DNA of 12,911 nucleotides from the NCBI GenBank assembly GCA_050260215.1, contig JBLNBU010000050.1:1-12911 (forward strand), read 5' to 3'. Each line of letters begins with the position of its first letter. Within the stretch, counting starts at the first letter, position 1. Of the stretch, positions 7,694-12,911 are shown piece after piece. The translations under genes and the position numbers were made by a program. This stretch comes from JBLNBU01 sp050260215 (GTDB lineage: Bacteria; Pseudomonadota; Alphaproteobacteria; Rhodospirillales; Magnetospirillaceae). Under the pieces are notes generated by a model. The model was not told where the DNA came from and searched no databases. It saw only the letters and a program-made list of their open reading frames with translations.

Positions 7694-7722
7694 TTGCGGC
7701 GCGGGGACACCCAACATATAGT
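7694..7722 (+). promoter_or_regulatory. Putative pyrB operon promoter, predicting a near-leaderless mRNA
   Basis: TTGCGG (7694-7699) and TATAGT (7717-7722) are separated by 17 bp inside the 49-bp gap between the divergent receiver-like gene and pyrB. The -10 ends 8 nt before the pyrB ATG (7731), so the predicted +1 is at or within about 2 nt of the start codon. No Shine-Dalgarno sequence precedes it. There is no room for a pyrBI-type attenuator leader. A weaker -10 (TACTAT, 7723-7718) overlaps on the minus strand and could serve the divergent gene. Confidence 0.45.
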
Positions 7723-7730
7723 ACCCCCTC

Positions 7731-8681
7731 ATGACAGACGCGCGCTTCCCGCACCGCCATCTCCTCGGCATCCAGGGCTTGGGTCCGCAGGAGATCACCA
7801 CGCTGCTCGACCTTGCCGACGGCTATGTCGAACAGAATCGCTCCCACGACAAGCGCAAGAACCTGCTGCGCGGGCGCACGGTCATCAACCTGTTCTTCGA
7901 GAACTCGACGCGCACGCGCACCAGCTTCGAGCTGGCCGGCAAGCGCCTGGGCGCCGACGTCATCAACATGCAGACTTCGGCGTCGAGCGTGCAGAAGGGC
8001 GAGACCCTGATCGACACCGCGATGACGCTGAACGCCATGCACCTGGACGTGCTGGTGGTGCGCCACCCCGATTCGGGCGCGGTCAAGCTGCTGTCGGAAA
8101 AGGTCAACTGCGCCGTCATCAACGGCGGCGACGGCAGCCACGAGCATCCCACCCAGGCGCTCTTGGACGCGCTGACCATCCGCCGGCGCAAGGGCCGGCT
8201 GTCCGAGCTGACCGTGGCCATCTGCGGCGACGTGCTGCACAGCCGGGTGGCCCGCTCCAACATCTACCTGCTCAACGCCATGGGCGCGCGGGTGCGGCTG
8301 ATCGGGCCGCGCACCCTGCTGCCGTCCCAGGTCGACCGCATGGGGGTCGAAGTCTTCCACGACATGCGCCAGGGCCTCAAAGACGTCGACGTCATCATGA
8401 TGCTGCGCATCCAGAACGAGCGCATGCGCGGCAACTTCATCCCCTCGATCGCCGAGTATTTCCACTTCTTCGGCCTGGACTACGACAAGCTGGCCTCGGC
8501 CAAGCCCGATGCGGTGATCATGCATCCCGGCCCCATGAACCGCGGAGTCGAGATCGATTCCGACGTCGCCGACGACGTCGAGCGCTCGCTGATCCGCGAG
8601 CAGGTCGAGATGGGCGTGGCGGTGCGCATGGCCTGCCTCGACCTCTTGACCCGCCACATCCCGCGCGACGGAGCCGCCTGA
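7731..8681 (+). CDS. pyrB: Aspartate carbamoyltransferase catalytic chain
   Basis: PyrB catalyses the committed step of pyrimidine synthesis: carbamoyl phosphate plus L-aspartate gives N-carbamoyl-L-aspartate. At 316 residues it has the usual family length. The carbamoyl-phosphate loop FFENSTRTRTSFE (about residues 55-67), the mobile SSVQKGET loop with Lys89, HEHPTQALLDAL (about 137-148) and MHPGPMNRGVEI near the C-terminus are all intact. No pyrI regulatory subunit gene is adjacent. It is the first gene of a three-gene operon and its stop overlaps the next ATG by one base (TGATG), implying coupled translation and 1:1 production with the PyrC-like protein. This fits the class of ATCases that assemble with a dihydroorotase or an inactive homologue. 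Confidence 0.97.
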   Translation: MTDARFPHRHLLGIQGLGPQEITTLLDLADGYVEQNRSHDKRKNLLRGRTVINLFFENSTRTRTSFELAGKRLGADVINMQTSASSVQKGETLIDTAMTLNAMHLDVLVVRHPDSGAVKLLSEKVNCAVINGGDGSHEHPTQALLDALTIRRRKGRLSELTVAICGDVLHSRVARSNIYLLNAMGARVRLIGPRTLLPSQVDRMGVEVFHDMRQGLKDVDVIMMLRIQNERMRGNFIPSIAEYFHFFGLDYDKLASAKPDAVIMHPGPMNRGVEIDSDVADDVERSLIREQVEMGVAVRMACLDLLTRHIPRDGAA

Positions 8682-9985
8682 TGCCCGCGACCCCCGGCCT
8701 GGTGGCCTATGTCAACGCCCGCCTGCTCGATCCCGCATCCGACCTGGACGCCCGCGGCGCCGTGCTGACCAACGGCGAGATCGTCGCCGACTTCGGCCCC
8801 GGCCTGTTCCAGGGCGGCGTGCCCGCCGGCATCGAGGTGGTCGACTGCGCCGGCCTGTGCCTGGCCCCCGGCCTGGTCGACATGCGCGTGCAACTGCGCG
8901 AGCCCGGCGAGGAGCACAAGGAGACCCTGAAGTCGGCCGGCGAGGCGGCGGTGGCCGGCGGCGTCACCTCGATGGTGTGCCTGCCCAACACCGACCCCGT
9001 CATCGACGAGGTGGCCACCGTCGAGTTCGTGGCGCGCCGCGCCCGCAAGATCGGCCTGGCCAAGGTCTACCCCTACGCGGCGGCCACCAAGAAGCTGGAA
9101 GGCAAGGAACTGGCCGAGATGGGCATGCTGGCCGAGGCCGGCGCCCTGGGCTTCACCGACGGCACCCGGGCCATCCGCAACGCCCAGGTGATGCGCCGGG
9201 CGCTGTCCTATGCCGCCACCTTCGGCGCCATGATCGTCCAGCATCCCGAGGAACCCTCGCTGGCCGAGAACGGCGCCATGAACGAAGGCGAGCTGTCCAC
9301 CCGCATGGGCCTGTCGGGCATTCCGGCGGCGGCCGAGGCCATCTTGCTGGAACGCGACATGCGCCTGGTCGAGATCACCGGCGGGCGCTACCACGCCGCC
9401 CACGTGTCGACCGCCGAGGGGCTGGCGGTGATCGCCAAGGCCAAGGCCAAGGGGCTGAAGGTCACCTGCGACACCGCGCCGCCCTATTTCGCCCTGAACG
9501 AGCTGGCCGTCGGCGACTACCGCACCTTCGCCAAGCTGTCGCCGCCCTTGCGTTCGGAAGCCGACCGCCAGGCGGTGGTGGCGGCGCTGAAAGACGGCGT
9601 CATCGACGTGGTGGCCTCGGACCACAGCCCGCAGGACCAGGACTCCAAGCGCCAGCCCTTCGCCCAGGCCGAATTCGGCGGTGTCGGCCTCGAGACCCTG
9701 CTGCCGGTGACGCTGGAACTGTTCCACAACGGCCACCTGTCGCTGCTGGGCGCGCTGAAGCTGCTGACCTGCGCCCCGGCCGACGTGCTGGGCCTGCCGG
9801 CCGGGCGGCTGAAGGTGGGGGCGGCGGCCGACCTGGTGCTGTTCGACCCTGGCCGCGGCTGGCAGGTGGATGCCGACAAGTTCCGCTCCAAGTCCAAGAA
9901 CTCGCCCTTCGACGGCCGCCCGGTCCAGGGCGTGGTCGTGCGCACGGTGATCGACGGCCGCACGGTGTTCGTCCGCAATGACTGA
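8681..9985 (+). CDS. pyrC: Dihydroorotase-like protein, probably catalytically inactive (PyrC')
   Basis: This is a 434-residue class I dihydroorotase-family protein with the amidohydrolase fold, recognisable from GLVDMRVQLREPGEEHKETL, VAGGVTSMVCLPNTDPV, GLSGIPAAAEAILLERDM, HVSTAEGL and ASDHSP. Active dihydroorotases carry DxHxHLREPG. Here the two metal-ligand histidines are Arg69 and Gln71. The usual TPHHL motif reads APPYF, the usual NPPLR reads SPPLR (Ser at about 287), and the DDG metal-bridging motif reads FTDGTRA. His188, His241 and Asp314 remain. Loss of this many active-site residues argues for a non-catalytic homologue. In Pseudomonas such a PyrC' is a structural partner of PyrB. The same role here is an inference. 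A GGAG Shine-Dalgarno sequence lies 7 nt before the ATG, which overlaps the pyrB stop. The gene overlaps plsY by 8 bp. An active dihydroorotase would have to be encoded elsewhere. Confidence 0.92.
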   Translation: MPATPGLVAYVNARLLDPASDLDARGAVLTNGEIVADFGPGLFQGGVPAGIEVVDCAGLCLAPGLVDMRVQLREPGEEHKETLKSAGEAAVAGGVTSMVCLPNTDPVIDEVATVEFVARRARKIGLAKVYPYAAATKKLEGKELAEMGMLAEAGALGFTDGTRAIRNAQVMRRALSYAATFGAMIVQHPEEPSLAENGAMNEGELSTRMGLSGIPAAAEAILLERDMRLVEITGGRYHAAHVSTAEGLAVIAKAKAKGLKVTCDTAPPYFALNELAVGDYRTFAKLSPPLRSEADRQAVVAALKDGVIDVVASDHSPQDQDSKRQPFAQAEFGGVGLETLLPVTLELFHNGHLSLLGALKLLTCAPADVLGLPAGRLKVGAAADLVLFDPGRGWQVDADKFRSKSKNSPFDGRPVQGVVVRTVIDGRTVFVRND

Positions 9986-10577
9986 CGCCCTGCTCTTGGC
10001 GGCGTTCGCCGCCGCCGGCTACCTGCTGGGCTCGGTCCCGTTCGGCCTGGTTCTGACCAGGGCCGCCGGGCTGGGCGACATCCGCGCCATCGGCTCGGGC
10101 AACATCGGCGCCACCAACGTGCTGCGGACGGGGCGCAAGGGCTTGGCGCTGGCCACGTTGCTGCTGGACGGCGGCAAGGGCGCCGCCGCCGCGCTGCTGG
10201 CCAAGGTCGCCGGCGGCGACGCGGCCATGCTGGTTGCCGGCTTCGCCGCGGTGCTGGGCCACAACTTCCCGGTCTGGCTGGGCTTCAAGGGCGGCAAGGG
10301 GGTGGCGACCACGCTGGGGACGCTCGCGGCGGTGGCCTGGCCGGCCGCCGCGGCCGCCTGCGCCACCTGGCTGCTGGTCGCCTTCGTCTTCCGCATCTCG
10401 TCGCTGTCGGCCCTGGTGGCGCTGGCGCTGGCGCCCGGCTATGCCCTGTACTTCGCCGGCCCCGAATACGCCCTGATGGCGGCAGGACTGGCCATTCTCG
10501 GCTTCATCCGCCACAAGGCCAACATCATCCGCCTGATCCGCGGCGAGGAACCCCGGATCGGCGCGAAGAAGGCGTAG
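9978..10577 (+). CDS. plsY: Glycerol-3-phosphate acyltransferase PlsY
   Basis: PlsY is an inner-membrane enzyme that transfers an acyl group from acyl phosphate to glycerol-3-phosphate, making lysophosphatidic acid, the first step of phospholipid synthesis in most bacteria. It has 199 residues, the typical length. It shows several hydrophobic helices and the three cytoplasmic signature motifs: GSGNIGATN (39-47), GHNFPVWLGFKGGKGVAT (94-111) and HKANIIRLIRGEEPRIG (179-195). The ATG lies 8 bp inside the end of the pyrC-like gene, so it is translated from the same operon. No clear Shine-Dalgarno sequence is seen, as expected for termination-reinitiation coupling. Its last 53 bp also encode, on the other strand, the C-terminus of the MFS transporter. 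In many alphaproteobacteria dprA and topA follow plsY. They do not here. Confidence 0.96.
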   Translation: MTDALLLAAFAAAGYLLGSVPFGLVLTRAAGLGDIRAIGSGNIGATNVLRTGRKGLALATLLLDGGKGAAAALLAKVAGGDAAMLVAGFAAVLGHNFPVWLGFKGGKGVATTLGTLAAVAWPAAAAACATWLLVAFVFRISSLSALVALALAPGYALYFAGPEYALMAAGLAILGFIRHKANIIRLIRGEEPRIGAKKA

Positions 10578-11700
10578 GGTTCTTCCCCACCACCAGCATC
10601 GGCACGCCGGCGGCCAGCACGGCGGCGGCCGACAACAGGGCCGGGCTCCAGCCGCCGCGGGCGGCAATGGCGGCGGCGGCGACGGGGCCGATGATCTGGC
10701 CGGCGCTGAAGGCCGCGGTCAGCAGGCCCATGGTCTGCGCCGCCCGGGTGGGGGTGATGGCGCGGCCGAATGCCATGGCCATGCCGGCAATGCCCAGGAA
10801 GGTGCCGCCATAGGACACCGCCGACAGCAGCACCGCGGCCGGGTGGGCGACCAGGGCCAGCAGCACGGTGCCGGCCGCCTGGATCAGGTGGGCCAGGATC
10901 AGCGCCAGCGGATAGCCGCGGTGCTCGGCCAGCCAGCCCCAGGCCGCTGCCGAGGGCATGGCCGCCAGCCCGACCACCACCCAGGACAGGTTGGCGAACC
11001 CTTCCAGGCCGGGCGTGGCCTTGACCACCACCACCAGGAAGGTGCCGGTGACGATATAGCCCAGCCCGGCGCAGAAATAGGACGCGGTCAGCATGGGCAG
11101 CGAGAACGCCACCGGCTCGGGGACGCGGGATCCGGCGGCGGCCTGCTGGGTATGCGCGCCTGGCAGCATCCGCCACGAAATCGCAGACAGCACCGCGCAG
11201 GCCGTGCCGGTCAGCCACCACGCACCCGAATCGTCGCCGGCCGGCGGGGTCAGCGTTCCCGACAGCACGATGCCGAGGCCCACGCCGGCGAAGTGGATGC
11301 CCGACAGCCGTGCACGGCCCAACTCGGCCAGGCGCTGGACCACCACCGCCGCGGCCAGCACGAACACCAGGGCCGAGCCGATGCCGGCGGCCAGGCGGAT
11401 CAGGTTCCACGCCACCAGCGACTGGGTCATGGCCATGGCCGCCATGCTGGTGGGCACCAGCGCCAGGGCGGCGGCCAGCACCCGGCGCCGCCCGTCCTCG
11501 GTGCGCACCAGAGCGGCCCACAAGGCGCCGATCAGGTAGCCCAGGTTGTTGGATGCCGCCAGCCAGCCGGCCTGCTGGGTATCGATCCCGTGCGCGGCCT
11601 GCATCAGCGGCAGGATGGGGGTGAAGGCAAAGCGGCCCAGGCCCAGCGCCACCGCGCAGGCACAAAGACCGCCGATCAGGATGCGCGTGGTCGCCGTCAT
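10525..11700 (-). CDS. YbfB/YjiJ-family MFS transporter
   Basis: This is a 391-residue integral membrane protein of the major facilitator superfamily. The N-terminal LGLGRFAFTPILPLM (19-33) followed by GWLAASNNLGYLIGALWAAL is characteristic of the YbfB/YjiJ (MFS_4) family. Hydrophobic segments run along the whole length in a pattern compatible with about 12 helices (for example LVFVLAAAVVV, SGIHFAGVGLGIVLSGTL, YFCAGLGYIVTGTFLVVVV, GLLTAAFSAGQIIGPVAAAA). A basic Ser/Arg/Gly-rich tail (NPTPSSRRSGVPRRGSGG) ends the protein and lies over the plsY 3' end. The substrate is unknown. YjiJ-type proteins are mostly uncharacterised. MTATTRIL was chosen as the start. An in-frame ATG 11 codons upstream (11733) is possible but would put extra hydrophilic residues before the first helix. 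The gene diverges from the cupin gene across 49 bp. Confidence 0.9.
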   Translation of the reverse strand: MTATTRILIGGLCACAVALGLGRFAFTPILPLMQAAHGIDTQQAGWLAASNNLGYLIGALWAALVRTEDGRRRVLAAALALVPTSMAAMAMTQSLVAWNLIRLAAGIGSALVFVLAAAVVVQRLAELGRARLSGIHFAGVGLGIVLSGTLTPPAGDDSGAWWLTGTACAVLSAISWRMLPGAHTQQAAAGSRVPEPVAFSLPMLTASYFCAGLGYIVTGTFLVVVVKATPGLEGFANLSWVVVGLAAMPSAAAWGWLAEHRGYPLALILAHLIQAAGTVLLALVAHPAAVLLSAVSYGGTFLGIAGMAMAFGRAITPTRAAQTMGLLTAAFSAGQIIGPVAAAAIAARGGWSPALLSAAAVLAAGVPMLVVGKNPTPSSRRSGVPRRGSGG

Positions 11701-11749
11701 GCCCGCCACAATGCCATACTGCGGCGCGCGCATCGACAGGGAGGAAGCA

Positions 11750-12094
11750 ATGGACCTCAAGGGCGGCAACCTGCTGGCCGACCTGCCCGCCGGCGGCGCC
11801 GAGGAGGACTTCGCCACCCTGCTGGCGGGGACGGGGTTCCGGTTGCTGCGCATCGTCTCGCTCGGCCACGCCACACCCGCCGGCCAGTGGTACGACCAGT
11901 CCGACGACGAATGGGTGATGGTGGTGTCGGGCCGTGCCGGCCTGCGCATCGAGGGCGAAGCGGCGGAACGCCGGCTGGGCCCCGGCGACTGGGTGCTGCT
12001 GCCCGCCGGCTTGCGCCACCGGGTCGAGTGGACGGATGCCGACCGGCCCACCGTCTGGCTGGCCCTGCACGCGGCGCCCGCGTCCCAACTTTGA
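11750..12094 (+). CDS. Small single-domain cupin protein
   Basis: This 114-residue soluble protein is essentially one cupin beta-barrel. Cupin motif 1 is at about 49-65 (DQSDDEWVMVVSGRAGLRIEG) and motif 2 at about 77-95 (GPGDWVLLPAGLRHRV). It matches the widespread small cupins with the pattern 'WYDQxxDEWVxxxxGxA ... LxPGDxxxxPAxxRHRVxWT', in which Glu54 and the His of 'RHRV' are the likely metal ligands. The reaction or ligand is unknown. The start is well supported by AGGGAGGA about 6-7 nt upstream of the ATG, the best Shine-Dalgarno sequence in the window. It diverges from the MFS gene, so a shared regulator is possible. A strong hairpin begins two bases after its stop codon. Confidence 0.88.
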   Translation: MDLKGGNLLADLPAGGAEEDFATLLAGTGFRLLRIVSLGHATPAGQWYDQSDDEWVMVVSGRAGLRIEGEAAERRLGPGDWVLLPAGLRHRVEWTDADRPTVWLALHAAPASQL

Positions 12095-12095
12095 C

Positions 12096-12151
12096 TCTCC
12101 CCGCCGCCCTTGCCGGCGCGCTACACCACCCCCAGCAGGCGGCAGGGGAGA
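12096..12151 (+). promoter_or_regulatory. Hairpin in the cupin/DUF4359 intergenic gap
   Basis: TCTCCCCGCCGCC (12096-12108) pairs with GGCGGC-A-GGGGAGA (12138-12151). That makes 13 base pairs with one bulged A at 12144, closing a loop of 29 nt that itself contains GCCGGC. It begins immediately after the cupin stop. No T-run follows, so it is not a classical intrinsic terminator. Its 3' arm contains AGGGGAG, the best ribosome-binding site for the next gene. It may stabilise the upstream mRNA or restrict translation of the downstream gene. Function is inferred. Confidence 0.5.
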
Positions 12152-12159
12152 CCGGAGGG

Positions 12160-12450
12160 GTGCTGGCAAGGCGGGGGGCGACGGCGGCGGTGGTGGGGAT
12201 GATGGGGGTGGCGATGGTGGCACTGGCCGCCACCAATCCCGGCCCCCAGGACCACCGCCGCATCGTCGTCGAGCACGCCGCCCGCCGCTGCAGCGAGTCG
12301 CCCTTCGTCAAGGCCTTGTGCACCGGCATCGTCGATTTCGCCGCCGGGCACCTGGCCTATCGCGACTGGCGCCTGTTCTCCACCGGCCGCCTGGGCCAGA
12401 TGGAAACCTTCGGTGCGCTGGGTGCCGTGGTGGTGGTGCGCGAGGGGTAG
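12160..12450 (+). CDS. Small membrane-anchored DUF4359-like protein
   Basis: With a GTG start at 12160 the protein has 96 residues. A basic N-terminus (MLARRG) is followed by one hydrophobic segment (about 6-24, GATAAVVGMMGVAMVALAA) and the sequence TNPGPQDHRRIV. This looks like a signal-anchor or uncleaved signal peptide with the rest outside the cytoplasm. The 'TNPxxxDY/H' start of the soluble part, the two cysteines (C44, C54) and the C-terminal 'YRDWRLFSTGRL ... ETFGALGAVVVV' pattern match DUF4359-type proteins as I remember them. Function is unknown. GTG was chosen because it gives the positive charges before the helix and has AGGGGAG 9 nt upstream. ATG at 12199 or 12202 would cut the helix in half. 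It lies 65 bp after the cupin on the same strand and may share its transcript. Confidence 0.65.
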   Translation: MLARRGATAAVVGMMGVAMVALAATNPGPQDHRRIVVEHAARRCSESPFVKALCTGIVDFAAGHLAYRDWRLFSTGRLGQMETFGALGAVVVVREG

Positions 12451-12456
12451 TTCGTC

Positions 12457-12517
12457 ATGCGCGGGCTTGACCCGCGCATCCCTGTGGCGCTCGCAGCGTG
12501 GATGGCCGGGTCAAGCC
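12457..12517. repeat. Palindromic intergenic element, candidate bidirectional terminator or REP-like repeat
   Basis: The element lies between convergent genes. A perfect 9-bp hairpin is formed by ATGCGCGGG (12457-12465) and CCCGCGCAT (12471-12479) with loop CTTGA. A second, overlapping pairing joins GGCTTGACCC (12464-12473) with GGGTCAAGCC (12508-12517), reinforced by CATCC (12477-12481) with GGATG (12500-12504). The two structures cannot form at once. The GGCTTGACCC...CATCC core resembles short palindromic repeats that are abundant between alphaproteobacterial genes. There is no T-run, so intrinsic termination is uncertain. The element ends one base before the lysS stop codon. Confidence 0.6.
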
Positions 12518-12518
12518 G

Positions 12519-12911
12519 CTACTCCATGTCCTCGCCGCGGGCGGCCTTTTCCAGCAGGGCGATGGACTCGGCCAGGCCGTAGAGCTTGATGAAACTGCCC
12601 ATGCGCGGGCCCTGTTCCTGGCCCAGCAGCACTTCATAGCAGGCCTTGAACCACGCCTTCAGTTCGGGGAAGCCTTCGCGCTTGCCGATTTCGTAGACCA
12701 GGTTCTGGATGTCGTCGGCACCGGCTTCGTGGGGCAGCTTCTTCAGGCCGTCGGCCAGGTCGGCGAAGGCCTTGGCCTCCTCGGGCGTCGCCTTGCGGTA
12801 CTTCTTGGCCGGCTTGACGAAGTCGCGGTAGTAGGCGACCGCGCACTCGACCAGGCGGTCGAGGATCGGCGCGGTCTCGGGCGCGGCACCCGGCGCGTAG
12901 CGCTTGATGAA
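12519..12911 (-). CDS. lysS: Lysine--tRNA ligase, class I, C-terminal 130 residues (cut by window edge)
   Basis: Lysyl-tRNA synthetase charges tRNA-Lys with lysine. The visible C-terminus contains PEEAKAFADLADGLKKLP, DDIQNLVYEIGKREGFPELK, WFKACYEVLLGQEQGPRMGS and FIKLYGLAESIALLEKA. The 'YEVLLGQExGPRxGSFIxLYG' end matches the class I (archaeal-type, LysK) enzyme and not the class II LysRS of E. coli. Class I LysRS is the usual form in alphaproteobacteria. The HIGH and KMSKS catalytic motifs lie beyond the window, so completeness cannot be judged. The frame is open to the edge. The stop codon TAG at 12521-12519 almost touches the palindromic element. Confidence 0.93.
   Translation of the reverse strand, partial: FIKRYAPGAAPETAPILDRLVECAVAYYRDFVKPAKKYRKATPEEAKAFADLADGLKKLPHEAGADDIQNLVYEIGKREGFPELKAWFKACYEVLLGQEQGPRMGSFIKLYGLAESIALLEKAARGEDME

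Noticed and set aside
7682..7801. Longer start for the receiver-like protein (ATG at 7801)
   Set aside because: It would run into pyrB coding sequence and across the pyrB promoter, adding Trp/Arg/Cys-rich residues with no family support. The ATG at 7681 has a GGGGGA just upstream.
11701..11749. Divergent sigma-70 promoters between the MFS and cupin genes
   Set aside because: CATACT (11715-11720) is a partial -10, but no acceptable -35 lies at 16-18 bp, and the minus-strand candidates are equally weak.
10843..12159. Upstream extension of the DUF4359-like frame through the cupin and MFS genes
   Set aside because: The frame is open by chance. The upstream translation is low-complexity and antisense or out of frame to well-supported genes. 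Only the part from 12160 looks like a protein.
12451..12518. A classical intrinsic terminator for lysS or the DUF4359-like gene
   Set aside because: The hairpin is strong, but no T-run follows on either strand. It is listed as a palindromic element instead.
1..12911. A new defence, mobile or biosynthetic gene system
   Set aside because: No nuclease, transposase, integrase, direct-repeat array, toxin-antitoxin pair or synthase cluster was found. The genes are mainly housekeeping and signalling in compact operons.

Overview
This is a GC-rich window (by eye well above 60 %) with tightly packed genes. It most likely comes from the chromosome of an alphaproteobacterium of the Rhodospirillales, such as Magnetospirillum or a close relative. 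This rests on the class I (archaeal-type) lysyl-tRNA synthetase, the pyrB-pyrC-plsY order, the alphaproteobacterial-type GGCTTGACCC palindrome and the general look of the proteins. The genus is an inference. I see no mobile element, CRISPR array, tRNA, rRNA or phage gene, and almost every base is coding.

Layout. At 1-516 (minus) is the N-terminal part of an unrecognised protein with its own promoter. At 575-3906 (minus) is a two-gene unit: ligA (NAD-dependent DNA ligase) followed by a CgeB-like glycosyltransferase whose start overlaps the ligA stop (TGATG). Divergent from ligA, 3986-6685 (plus) encodes a membrane-bound Cache/PAS/PAS/GGDEF/EAL protein for cyclic-di-GMP turnover. It converges, with 21 bp between the stop codons, on a minus-strand protein (6707-7681) whose receiver-like domain lacks the phosphoacceptor aspartate. 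Divergent from that gene, 7731-10577 (plus) is a translationally coupled operon: pyrB, a pyrC-like gene and plsY. A minus-strand YbfB/YjiJ-type MFS transporter (10525-11700) converges on plsY and overlaps it by 53 bp. Divergent from it are a small cupin (11750-12094) and a small membrane-anchored DUF4359-like protein (12160-12450). The window ends with the C-terminal 130 residues of lysS on the minus strand, separated from the DUF4359-like gene by a palindromic element.

How the genes work together. pyrB and the pyrC-like gene belong to pyrimidine biosynthesis, but the PyrC-like protein has lost the HxH metal ligands and other catalytic motifs. It is therefore more likely a structural partner of aspartate transcarbamoylase than an active dihydroorotase. 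plsY links the same transcript to phospholipid synthesis. The GGDEF/EAL protein and the pseudo-receiver protein are both signalling proteins and adjacent, so a functional link is possible but unproven.

The most interesting points are the degenerate PyrC, the degenerate receiver, three promoters placed so that transcription would start at or within about 2 nt of the ATG (possible leaderless mRNAs), a hairpin that buries the ribosome-binding region of the DUF4359-like gene, and the two-state palindrome before lysS. I did not find a convincing entirely new multi-gene system here.
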